31,090 bases of DNA from Azoarcus sp. (GTDB taxonomy: Bacteria; Pseudomonadota; Gammaproteobacteria; Burkholderiales; Rhodocyclaceae), in contig JAITCV010000063.1 of the NCBI GenBank assembly GCA_031282905.1, forward strand, positions 1 through 31,090, in the 5' to 3' direction. Positions 24,203 through 31,090 of this stretch are shown in pieces. The stretch's first letter is position 1. Every line of letters starts with the position of its first letter. The notes under the pieces are model-generated. The model did not search any database. It saw only the letters and a program-made list of their open reading frames with translations, and was not told where the DNA came from. Position numbers and translations under genes: made by a program.

Positions 24203-24398
24203 GGTCGCAAGGAGAGACGAAAATGAAGACTTTAGCCGGAAAGACGGGGTAAGGTAAGACCTATTTTGGTTTCAAAGAAAGCCTACGACACGGTTAGCCG
24301 CGGTTTTGGGGGCATAGGCGTTCTTGCTCCTCGCAAGGAATTGGCGGCAAACAACATTGACAAGTAGATAGACTTTTCCCGTTTATATAATGGTTTCA

Positions 24399-24414
24399 AC
24401 ACCGCGCGCGGTGT
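24399..24414. repeat. 16-bp perfect palindrome
   Basis: ACACCGCGCGCGGTGT is a perfect palindrome 8 bp downstream of a TATAAT hexamer (24386-24391). It has no T-tract, so it looks more like an operator than a terminator. Function is unknown. Confidence 0.5.
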
Positions 24415-24517
24415 GGGCGTTACGGATTTCTGAATCTGACTACCTGAATACTCGATATGAACGCCAACCCTTTGCATGACTTGCGCGAATAATCTTCAAA
24501 CATTTCAATTGAATGAT

Positions 24518-24543
24518 GTATTCATTTTATATTAAATGCATAC
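24518..24543. repeat. 26-bp imperfect AT-rich palindrome
   Basis: The two 13-nt halves pair at 10 of the 12 outer positions around an AT centre (GTATTCATTTTA against TTAAATGCATAC). It lies 25 bp upstream of the small reading frame at 24568 and could be a regulator site or a weak hairpin. No partner regulator is visible. Confidence 0.35.
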
Positions 24544-24567
24544 ACCCTAAATTACTGACTATCGAAT

Positions 24568-24798
24568 ATGCTTACCAGATTATCCAACACGGCCACGAAC
24601 TTCTTTGTCATTATCGCTACTGTCTCGTTTGAGCTTGACTCGGAATGCTGTTCGTTTGAGCATGATTTGGGCAGGAAAGACTTTCTGGAGGTTCCCTTTT
24701 ATAAAGATGCGATTCTATCCGGGAAAGTGGAAGCGGGTAAATTGGGTTCGAAGATTGCCGCAGCGCGCGATAGAATCCAGGCTTTGACGCTTGATTGA
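24568..24798 (+). CDS. hypothetical 76-residue protein
   Basis: ATG 24568 opens a frame of 76 codons in the AT-rich region. The first third is hydrophobic (NFFVIIATVSF) and the rest is charged, ending in a plausible helix (GKLGSKIAAARDRIQALTLD). The C-terminal half looks like genuine coding sequence; the N-terminal half less so, with two adjacent cysteines. I recognise no family and see no good ribosome binding site. It ends 5 bp before a frameshifted membrane protein gene, so both may be remnants of one acquired segment. Confidence 0.3.
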   Translation: MLTRLSNTATNFFVIIATVSFELDSECCSFEHDLGRKDFLEVPFYKDAILSGKVEAGKLGSKIAAARDRIQALTLD

Positions 24799-24803
24799 AT
24801 TTC

Positions 24804-25083
24804 ATGCGCTTGTGGCGGGTGTACTTGTTTCGTACGCTTTTCAGTTTTCCTGACTTTTCCAACCCCACCATGGGAGCCGTAATCGTCTTTCTATTTTTCG
24901 TGATTCTTGGCTTTTTCGTGCTTTTGGTATTTTCATTCGCTTGTTTGCGGGGATTTTGCACGCGGGCATCGGATTGCCGCAATCCTGGCGCTGCTTGTGC
25001 CCGTGTTCTTTGCGCTTCCGTTCACCGCGGTTGTTGCGATCATCGCGGGCATTCCCTTCGGACTCATGGCGGCGCAGACATAA
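24804..25083 (+). pseudogene. small membrane protein gene interrupted by a frameshift
   Basis: From ATG 24804 (or ATG 24870) one frame encodes a strongly hydrophobic segment (MGAVIVFLFFVILGFFVLLV). It then degenerates into cysteine/arginine-rich sequence. In another frame, from about 24952 to the TAA at 25081-25083, a second clearly membrane-type segment appears (AAILALLVPVFFALPFTAVV, then IIAGIPFGLMAAQT). Removing one base in the GGGG run at 24949-24952 joins the two into a continuous protein of about 92 residues with two to three membrane helices. It is either a decayed gene or a sequencing error. I do not recognise the family. Confidence 0.5.
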
Positions 25084-25226
25084 GTCGAAATATAACTCAT
25101 TGATTTTTATGGATAAAAACATCCGAAAGCTGAAAATTCAGTGTTTCCCTACAGTTGTTGCCGTTAATAAAAAGTTCCATCAAGAGTAAAACACTACATT
25201 TCGTTTTGGTTGGAGTTGGTTTTACG

Positions 25227-25907
25227 ATGAAATTGCAACATATCGAACTCAGCCTGCCCACTCAGGGCGCTTGGCTCGCTGCCCGCCTGGCCCATGCCCA
25301 CGATGCGCATGGCATCGCCCTGATGTTGCGGGTCGCGGACAATCCGCTCATCCGCCAGCGCGAGCATATTGTCGCCACCGTGTTGCAGGAAGCCGGTTTG
25401 GCCACCCTGGCGCTCGATCTCGTTCCCCATGCGGAGGCGCGGCACGACATCGACGCCTTTTACAATATTGCGCGCTTGTCCAGCCGCATCCTCGCTACCG
25501 TCGAATGGATCGGCAACCAGCCCATCCTGACGGGACTGGCCGTGGGGGCGCTAGCCACCTCCACGGCCAGCGCCGCTGTCATCCGCGCGGCCACGCACGC
25601 GCCCGAACGCTTCGGCGCGCTTTGCCTGTTCGCCGGGCGTCCCGATCTCGCGGGCAAAACGCCCCTGCGCACGCTGAAGTCGCCAAGCCGCTTCATCGTT
25701 GGAGCCGACGATGGGCGCGCGGCCATCCTGCGTCAGGCTTTCGATCTGATTCCCGCCACGCGCGACTGGCAGACAATCGAAGGGGGCGAACCCGAACATT
25801 TCTCGATTGCCGCGCTCACCACCAGCGCGACGCTTGCCGCCGACTGGCTGCTCACCCACCTGCGGCCGCCCTGCCCGGCCGTGCCTGAGCAAGACGCCGG
25901 GGAATGA
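25227..25907 (+). CDS. alpha/beta-hydrolase-like protein with altered nucleophile elbow
   Basis: The 226-residue protein resembles dienelactone-hydrolase-like alpha/beta hydrolases. The N-terminal part has RQREHIVATVLQEAGLATLALDL, the strand-helix before the active site. The later GRPDLAGKTPLRTLKSPSRF and VGADDGR parts carry the acid-residue loop, and EHFSIAAL the probable catalytic His. The nucleophile elbow, usually GASTGA in this family, reads ATSTASAA: the Ser is present but both glycines are gone. Activity is therefore uncertain. ATG 25227 has TTGGAG about 12 nt upstream; an in-frame upstream start at 25155 adds an unlikely peptide. GC content returns to the genome norm here. Confidence 0.65.
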   Translation: MKLQHIELSLPTQGAWLAARLAHAHDAHGIALMLRVADNPLIRQREHIVATVLQEAGLATLALDLVPHAEARHDIDAFYNIARLSSRILATVEWIGNQPILTGLAVGALATSTASAAVIRAATHAPERFGALCLFAGRPDLAGKTPLRTLKSPSRFIVGADDGRAAILRQAFDLIPATRDWQTIEGGEPEHFSIAALTTSATLAADWLLTHLRPPCPAVPEQDAGE

Positions 25908-26118
25908 TTTCATCTTCATGTCATCGCCGACGCGGAAACAAGCCGCGGACGGTACGCCCGTGGCAATCCAGGGGACGGAGACGGAGGACACGGTAAGCCA
26001 TGGAACAAGAGCCAGGGTGACTGAAAAATTGCTTTCTTCACGCGCGCTCACGGTCCAAGTTTAATCTAAAGTTTCGCTCATCCACGCCGAAGTCTTCTTT
26101 AGCCACTTCTCGCTTCCG

Positions 26119-27684
26119 ATGAAACCTTCCCACTTTTCCTTCTTGCCGCGAATCTGTTTCATTGCCATGCTCATGGCGATGACGCTCGCGCACGCCGATG
26201 ACTGGGAAAAGATTGTCGGCGATCGGGGGCGAACGGTGGAGATAGACCCGGCCAGTATTTTCGAGTCCGATCATGGCACCAAGGTGGCGTGGGGGCGCGT
26301 GGTGCTGAATGATGCGGAAATGACAAAAAGCGGCTATCGCACGATCAAGGCGCTCAACCGCTACGACTGCTTGAACCGCAGTTTCGTCACGATCAAACGT
26401 GCCTATCTCGATGATGCCGGGCTGATCGTGCGCGAGGAGAGCATTGCCGACCAGGTGCCGATGATGGTGATGCGCAATTCGGTCGATGAGCGCATGTGGC
26501 GGGCGGTGTGCCGTCCGACGTCGTCCGCCGAACCCGCAGGCGGCAACTCCCACGGCGCAGCGGAGATCGAACGGGCCGCTGCCGCTGCCGATCGCGCCGC
26601 GAAGACCGCGCAAATGGCCCTGGTCACGCAGATCAAACCCGCCACGCCCAGCGTCAGCGTGGCCAGTCCGCCGCCCAGGGTTGCCGTAACCGCGAACCTC
26701 ACTCCGCCCGCAAGCGCCGCGCCGGGTCACACGCCGCAAACCAATGCGCAAACGAGTGCCACGTCCGCAAGCGCGCCCACGCCAGCGGCGCAACCCATGC
26801 CGCGTCTTGATCCACTTCCCGCGGCCAGACCTCCTTCAGCAACGCGCGTTCCGCCCCAACCCGCACCCAGCGTTGCCAGCACACCCACCGCCGTGTCCCG
26901 TGCCCCGGCGCCGGTCGTGTTTCCCGCGCCACCTCAAGCGCGCAGACCCGCCGCGCGTTCCGCCAGCGCCGTCAAGCCTGCCGCGCAAAGCGTGACACGC
27001 TTGACCGGAAATGAAAGCTGGTCTTATGGCAACCCGGAACAATGGGGCAAGCTGCGTCCGGATTGGCGCTTGTGCGGCGAGGGACGACGTCAGTCGCCGA
27101 TCGAGTTTACGACCGGCGCAACGGTGGCGGTCGATCTCGAACCGGTGCTGTTCGATTATCGCAAAACCCGCTTTCGCACCACGGATACGGGCAACATGTT
27201 GCGGGTGAAGGTGGATGAGGGACTGAGCATGACCGTGCGGGGTCGGCGTTATGCGCTGGATAGTTTCACCCTGCACCATCCGGCGGAGGAGCGCATTGAT
27301 GGCCGCGTGGCTGAAATGAGCGCGCATTTCCTCCACCGTGACGGCGAAGGACGGCAGGCCATCCTCGCGGTGCAATTGATGCTGGGCGACATGCCCAACC
27401 CGCTGTTGCAGACCTTGCTCAACCATTTGCCGCTGGAAAAAGGCGAGTCATACATGCCCGAGGCGTTTATCGAGCCTGACGCTTTTTTACCCACGGGACA
27501 GGGGCATTATCTCTACATGGGTTCCTTGTCCATGCCGCCATGCACCGAAGAAGTCATCTGGGTGGTGATGAAGTCCCCCGTTACGCTGTCCGCGGCGCAA
27601 TTGGAGATTTTCACCCGCTTGCACCCAGATAATGCCCGCCCGCCGCAGACGGCCAACGCCCGGTTGGTGCTGGAGTCCCGGTAA
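26119..27684 (+). CDS. secreted fusion of adhesin-E-like domain and alpha-carbonic anhydrase-like domain
   Basis: The 521-residue protein has a signal peptide (cut near AHA|DD, residue 26) and an N-terminal domain (27-132) resembling surface-adhesin E proteins (DDWEKIV, cysteines 84 and 131). A low-complexity Pro/Ala linker (about 140-295) leads to an alpha-carbonic anhydrase domain (298-521). The CA domain has WSYGNPEQWGKL, CGEGRRQSPIEF, and YLYMGSLSMPPCTEEVIWVV. The zinc-ligand region reads FTLHHPAEERIDG and MSAHFLH: His386 and His403 match the second and third zinc histidines, but the first is Thr384. The usual proton-shuttle His position (N-x-G-H) reads DTGN. It is probably periplasmic or surface-exposed, and CO2 hydration activity is doubtful. 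The ribosome binding site is weak. Nothing else clear lies in 25908-26118. Confidence 0.8.
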   Translation: MKPSHFSFLPRICFIAMLMAMTLAHADDWEKIVGDRGRTVEIDPASIFESDHGTKVAWGRVVLNDAEMTKSGYRTIKALNRYDCLNRSFVTIKRAYLDDAGLIVREESIADQVPMMVMRNSVDERMWRAVCRPTSSAEPAGGNSHGAAEIERAAAAADRAAKTAQMALVTQIKPATPSVSVASPPPRVAVTANLTPPASAAPGHTPQTNAQTSATSASAPTPAAQPMPRLDPLPAARPPSATRVPPQPAPSVASTPTAVSRAPAPVVFPAPPQARRPAARSASAVKPAAQSVTRLTGNESWSYGNPEQWGKLRPDWRLCGEGRRQSPIEFTTGATVAVDLEPVLFDYRKTRFRTTDTGNMLRVKVDEGLSMTVRGRRYALDSFTLHHPAEERIDGRVAEMSAHFLHRDGEGRQAILAVQLMLGDMPNPLLQTLLNHLPLEKGESYMPEAFIEPDAFLPTGQGHYLYMGSLSMPPCTEEVIWVVMKSPVTLSAAQLEIFTRLHPDNARPPQTANARLVLESR

Positions 27685-27795
27685 ACTGCACGTGGAGCGG
27701 CGGGCATGCTGACTTTTTACGATGAAACCGGCGCTCATGATTTCAAATCAAACCAAGATGAGTCCCTCGCGCTTTTCTGCGTTCATTGCAACAAA

Positions 27796-27827
27796 AAACG
27801 CCGATGCGTTCATACACATCGGCGTTT
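27796..27827. terminator. intrinsic terminator, probably bidirectional
   Basis: AAACGCCGATG (27796-27806) and CATCGGCGTTT (27817-27827) form an 11-bp perfect stem with a 10-nt loop. On the minus strand the stem is followed by a T-run (GGCGTTTTTTGTTGC), a good rho-independent terminator for the cytochrome c' gene. On the plus strand the T-run is weaker (GTTTCTTG), serving the carbonic anhydrase-like gene. Confidence 0.85.
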
Positions 27828-27852
27828 CTTGTTGCTGCGGTTCTACGATGGA

Positions 27853-28317
27853 TCAGTCACGGCTGCGGAATTGGTCGTGACAGGCCTTACAGCTCTTGCC
27901 CACCGCGCCGTAGGCGACCTTGACCGCAGCGGCATCGCCGGTCTCGGCGGCCTTGAGCAATTCATTGGCGGCGGTCGCGAAGTCGCCGGCGAGTTTTCCG
28001 ACTTCAGCGCCGTTGGTAAACAGTTCGGGTTTGACGCTGGTCTTCTGGTCGCCGACCGCCTTGTCGGTGCCCGGGCCATAGAGCGCGCTCATGCCCGAGT
28101 TGGCGACGGCGGCAATGGCCCGGGCGGCGGCCTGTACCTGGGCGGCGTCATATGTGCCATCGAGATTGGCCTTGATCTTGCCCGAGTTCCAGGCGGCAAA
28201 ACTGTAGGCCGCCTTGCGGAACTTGATCTGGTCTTCGGGTTTGACCTGGGCGCAGACGCCCGTTGCCAAGGACAGGGCGATGATGCCGAACGCGGCGCGG
28301 AGGGTGGATTTTTTCAT
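27853..28317 (-). CDS. cytochrome c' (class II c-type cytochrome)
   Basis: The 154-residue precursor has a signal peptide (MKKSTLRAAF...GVCA, cut near residue 23). The mature four-helix-bundle domain opens QVKPEDQIKFRKAAYSF and ends with the C-terminal heme motif CKACH at 143-147 (GKSCKACHDQFRSRD). This is the hallmark of periplasmic cytochrome c', which binds NO and CO at a five-coordinate heme and is linked to NO protection in denitrifiers and other bacteria. AAGGAG lies 9 nt before ATG 28317. A strong terminator follows. It is divergent from the heme-motif chemoreceptor, which may relate to the same gas or redox signal. Confidence 0.94.
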   Translation of the reverse strand: MKKSTLRAAFGIIALSLATGVCAQVKPEDQIKFRKAAYSFAAWNSGKIKANLDGTYDAAQVQAAARAIAAVANSGMSALYGPGTDKAVGDQKTSVKPELFTNGAEVGKLAGDFATAANELLKAAETGDAAAVKVAYGAVGKSCKACHDQFRSRD

Positions 28318-28584
28318 GCGGATGATCTCCTTTCGTGATGGATGGCGTTGCCGGACGTGATGATAAGCGGCCAGCACGCCGGGACACAACGTGCAATACA
28401 CTTCGTCACAAACAAAAATACCCGTATTATGACAATGTTGCGTATCGCATCCATGCTGATCGTGTTGGCAATTCGCCTTGATGGCGTTGTGGCGATGGGT
28501 GAAACGTCCCCGAAACAGGTAATATCGCACTAGCTCGTCGGCAGGCCACCAGCAACCACAGACAAATAGGGAAGGGACGAAATC

Positions 28585-30213
28585 ATGCGCCGTCTTGCGG
28601 ATACGCCGATCTGGATGCGGCTTACGGGGGCGATCTGGCTCATGCTCATCATTGCCTGGGGCAGCATGATCATCTGGGAAACCAAGGTGAATCGCGGCAT
28701 CGTCACCGAGCAGGCGCGCAGCTTCGCGCGCACGGTCAATGAAATGACCATGGCCGGACTGACCGGAATGATGATCACCGGCACCGTGGCCCAGCGCGAT
28801 GTGTTCCTCGACCAGATCAAGGAGTTGTCGCTGGTCAGCGAGCTTGCCGTGATCCGCGGGGAAGCGGTCAGCAAACTCTACGGCCCGGGCCTGGCGGGCG
28901 AGAGCGGGCAAAGGCTCGATGATGTCGAACGCGAGGCGATGGCAAGCGGCAAGCCCTACATCCAGGTGATCCATGACGAAAAATATGGCGAACACCTGCG
29001 CGCGGTGATTCCGGCGCTGTCCTCGAAGGACTACCTCGGCAAAGATTGCACGCTATGTCATATGGCTCAGGAAGGCGTGCCGCTGGGCGCGGTGAGCATG
29101 CGCATCTCCCTTCAGGATGTAAACAACGCAGTCGACCGTTTCCGCAACGAGAGCGTGCTGTTCGCCATTGTCGTTTCGCTGCCGCTGATCGGCTTCGTCT
29201 ATCTCTTCATTCGCCGTTTCGTCATCCAGCCCCTGTCCCGGCTGACCGATGGATTGTCCGAGATTGCCCAGGGCGGCGGCGACTTGACCCGGCGGCTGGA
29301 TGCAGACCATCAGGATGAAATCGGCCGTGCCGCCGGGACCTTCAACCGCATGTTGGGCACCATCGCCGGATTGGTGCGCCAGATCGGCGCCTCGGCCACC
29401 GCCGTGACCGGGCAGGCGCGCGACCTGGTCCGTGGCGCGACCCTCATCGCCGAAGGTTCACGCCACCAGACCGAAAGTTCGGCGCTGGCGGCGGAAGCCG
29501 TGGATGATCTCAACAACCGGATTTCCTCCATTGCCGACAATACCGCGGCGGTGCGTTCGCGCTCGCACGACAGCCTTGCCCGCTCGCGGGAAGGCCAGGT
29601 CAGCCTGGACCAGCTCATCGGCGAAATGGACGAGGTGAGGGACGCGGTCAAGAACATGGCGGATTCGATGAAGGCGTTCGTCGCCTCGACCCAGGCAATC
29701 AACAACATGACCCGGGATGTGCGTGAAATCGCCGAGCAGACCAACCTGCTCGCGTTGAATGCCGCCATCGAGGCGGCCCGCGCGGGCGAGCAGGGACGCG
29801 GCTTCGCGGTGGTGGCGGACGAAGTGCGCAAACTCGCCGAGAAATCGGCGCATTCGGCGGGACAAATCGACACCATCACCCATACCATCGGCCAGCAGTC
29901 GAGTTCGGTACAGGATGCGATCGTGCGTGGCCTGACTCACCTCGAATCCAGCCGCAACGCCGCCGGTCAAGTGTCGAACGTCCTGGATGCGGCCAACCGG
30001 CTGGTGGTCGAAGTCGGTGGCGGTCTCGACCTGATTGCCGCCAACACCCATGACCAGCGCCGCGCCAGTCAGTCCGTGACCGACAGTATCGATGCCATTG
30101 CCGGCATGGCGCGCGAGAACAACACGGCCATCGAGCGCACGATGGAGGCCGCGCGCGAGATGGAAAATCTCGCCGCCCGCTTGCAGGAGTCGGTATCGAG
30201 CTTCAAGGTATAG
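28585..30213 (+). CDS. methyl-accepting chemotaxis protein with c-type heme motif in the sensor domain
   Basis: The 542-residue receptor has a first membrane helix (about 12-31) and a periplasmic sensor domain (32-190). The second membrane helix (about 191-211), a HAMP domain (212-264) and a long cytoplasmic coiled coil with the conserved signalling tip (EIAEQTNLLALNAAIEAARA, about 380-400) follow. The sensor domain contains DCTLCHM, a CXXCH heme-attachment motif at 155-159, close to the membrane. Heme-c chemoreceptors of this general type (for example DcrA of Desulfovibrio and Geobacter receptors) sense oxygen or redox. No C-terminal CheR-tethering pentapeptide is present. GGGAAGGGACG upstream gives a purine-rich ribosome binding site. 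In the 267-bp divergent gap to the cytochrome c' gene I found no firm promoter. Confidence 0.92.
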   Translation: MRRLADTPIWMRLTGAIWLMLIIAWGSMIIWETKVNRGIVTEQARSFARTVNEMTMAGLTGMMITGTVAQRDVFLDQIKELSLVSELAVIRGEAVSKLYGPGLAGESGQRLDDVEREAMASGKPYIQVIHDEKYGEHLRAVIPALSSKDYLGKDCTLCHMAQEGVPLGAVSMRISLQDVNNAVDRFRNESVLFAIVVSLPLIGFVYLFIRRFVIQPLSRLTDGLSEIAQGGGDLTRRLDADHQDEIGRAAGTFNRMLGTIAGLVRQIGASATAVTGQARDLVRGATLIAEGSRHQTESSALAAEAVDDLNNRISSIADNTAAVRSRSHDSLARSREGQVSLDQLIGEMDEVRDAVKNMADSMKAFVASTQAINNMTRDVREIAEQTNLLALNAAIEAARAGEQGRGFAVVADEVRKLAEKSAHSAGQIDTITHTIGQQSSSVQDAIVRGLTHLESSRNAAGQVSNVLDAANRLVVEVGGGLDLIAANTHDQRRASQSVTDSIDAIAGMARENNTAIERTMEAAREMENLAARLQESVSSFKV

Positions 30214-31090
30214 GCATGCCGCGCGGCAACAACACCCACATCCGCCCCTGCTGACGCATTCTTCCGGCCTGCGCGCCCGCTTCCTTGCCGAAACCCCAGA
30301 AAAAGTCGGCCCGCACCGCGCCCTTGATCGCGCTGCCGGTATCTTGGGCCACCACCAGGCGATCGAGCGGCTTGCGGGTGTTCGGCCAAGTGGTGGCAAG
30401 GAATACCGGCGCGCCAAGCGGGATATGCGCGGGATCGACGGCGATGCTGCGTCCGGCAAAGAGCGGCGTGCCCTGCGCGCCGATCGGGCCGCTTTCGCCC
30501 ATGTCGCCGGGCATCTCGCGGAAGAACACATAACTCGGGTTGCGGTTGAGCAATTCCCCCAGGCGTTGTGGATTTTTCCTCACCCACTGACGGATGCCCT
30601 CCACCGAGGCGCGGGCGGCGGTGAGTTCGCCGTGCTGGACCAGCCAATTGCCGATGGATTGGTAAGGATGACCGTTCTGGTCGGCATAACCGATGCGCAC
30701 CCGGCTGCCATCGGGCAATTCGACCCGTCCCGAGCCTTGCACGTGGAGAAAAAAGAGATCGATCGGGTCGGCAGCCCACAACAACACCCGCGCGGGCAAT
30801 TTGTCATATTGCTGTTCGAGTTCTTCCCGCGTCCAGTACGGCACCACCCGGTTGCCGTCGAGCCGGCCACGCAGGCGCAGCGACTTGAGTTCGGGATAGA
30901 TGCTGCCGAGTTCGATGCTCAACATGTCCGCGGGCGGCGCGTGGATCGGCCATGGCGCGGTGGGCGATTGTTCGCGGCTGCCCTGGATCAGCGGTTCGTA
31001 ATAACCGGTGATGAGGCCCTGCTCGCCGCCACGAGCATCGAGCGTTTGCCACGGGGTGAAATGGCGCTCGAAGAACTGACGCACATTGGC
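30203..31090 (-). CDS. mltA: membrane-bound lytic murein transglycosylase A, 3' part
   Basis: About 295 residues of an MltA-family lytic transglycosylase, open at the right edge of the window, so the N-terminus and lipoprotein signal are missing. Family marks are GLITGYYEPLIQGSREQS, the double-psi barrel region LFFLHVQGSGRVELPDG, and the 3D-domain end SIAVDPAHIPLGAPVFL...DTGSAIKGAVRADFFWG. The Asp of QDTGSAIKG matches the catalytic acid region. MltA cleaves peptidoglycan glycan strands to 1,6-anhydro products at the outer membrane. Its 3' end overlaps the convergent chemoreceptor gene by 11 bp. Confidence 0.93.
   Translation of the reverse strand, partial: ANVRQFFERHFTPWQTLDARGGEQGLITGYYEPLIQGSREQSPTAPWPIHAPPADMLSIELGSIYPELKSLRLRGRLDGNRVVPYWTREELEQQYDKLPARVLLWAADPIDLFFLHVQGSGRVELPDGSRVRIGYADQNGHPYQSIGNWLVQHGELTAARASVEGIRQWVRKNPQRLGELLNRNPSYVFFREMPGDMGESGPIGAQGTPLFAGRSIAVDPAHIPLGAPVFLATTWPNTRKPLDRLVVAQDTGSAIKGAVRADFFWGFGKEAGAQAGRMRQQGRMWVLLPRGMPIP

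Larger units (their letters stand above)
24203..24567. other. AT-rich intergenic region without a convincing gene
   Basis: Upstream of ubiB the base composition shifts sharply toward A/T. I see no coding region with recognisable homology here. The stretch holds a TATAAT (24386-24391), a 16-bp perfect palindrome and an imperfect AT-rich palindrome, listed separately. It must carry the ubiB promoter on the minus strand, which I could not place. Confidence 0.5.

Noticed and set aside
24357..24391. TTGACA followed by TATAAT as a sigma-70 promoter
   Set aside because: The spacer is 23 bp instead of about 17, so the two hexamers cannot act together as a normal promoter.
25918..26064. 48-codon frame between the hydrolase-like and carbonic anhydrase-like genes, and an antisense frame across it
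   Set aside because: The composition is not protein-like, there is no ribosome binding site and no recognisable family.
28429..28533. Small 34-residue frame in the cytochrome c'/chemoreceptor gap, with a hydrophobic N-terminus
   Set aside because: There is no ribosome binding site, it lies in a probable promoter region, and it resembles no known small protein.
1..31090. tRNA, rRNA, CRISPR array, riboswitch or intact insertion sequence
   Set aside because: I scanned for T-loop motifs, regularly spaced repeats and transposase signatures and found none.

Overview
The window is a GC-rich (AT-poor, strong third-position G/C) stretch of a Gram-negative chromosome. The gene content points to a diazotrophic betaproteobacterium, most likely near the Rhodocyclales. 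Reasons are the gmk-rpoZ-spoT order, a DUF1841 gene, ubiB, a class II cytochrome c', a type IV pilin and a NifL/NifA pair. The assignment is an inference from families and gene order; no phylogenetic marker is present.

Layout. Left edge (1-1456): the tail of an unrecognised gene, then an FMN-dependent alpha-hydroxy-acid oxidase. Region 1587-5092: a nifLA operon on the minus strand, and a 345-bp divergent control region with a sigma-54 promoter facing each way, one NifA upstream site (TGT-N10-ACA) in a perfect inverted repeat, and a probable IHF site. Region 5093-10553: a complete first Rnf operon, rnfABCDGEH, under the nif-type promoter. Region 10620-11103: a minus-strand type IV pilin gene with its own sigma-54 promoter. 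Region 11438-17159: a second complete Rnf operon, rnfABCDGE, followed by nth. This is the enterobacterial rsx-nth arrangement and is probably the housekeeping copy. Region 17235-22609: a DUF1841 gene, a degenerate EAL-HDOD regulator gene, gmk, rpoZ and spoT. Region 22673-24202: ubiB on the minus strand. Region 24203-25226: an AT-rich kilobase with gene debris, including a frameshifted small membrane protein gene. Region 25227-31090: a hydrolase-like gene, a secreted adhesin-E/alpha-carbonic-anhydrase fusion, cytochrome c', a heme-c chemoreceptor and the 3' part of mltA.

How it fits together. NifL (flavin redox sensor and anti-activator) and NifA (sigma-54 activator) are placed to control the first Rnf complex, a membrane ion-driven ferredoxin/NADH oxidoreductase. 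In diazotrophs such as Azotobacter and Rhodobacter, Rnf supplies low-potential electrons to nitrogenase. The second Rnf set lacks any visible nif-type signals. Two paralogous Rnf operons only about 0.9 kb apart, divided by a sigma-54-controlled pilin gene, are the most striking feature of the window.

Other points of interest: a palindromic repeat whose edges supply stop codons of flanking genes; a missing zinc ligand in the carbonic anhydrase domain; an altered flavin-attachment motif in the first RnfD; and a c-type heme motif in the sensor domain of the chemoreceptor. No nitrogenase structural genes, tRNA, rRNA, CRISPR array or intact transposase were seen.
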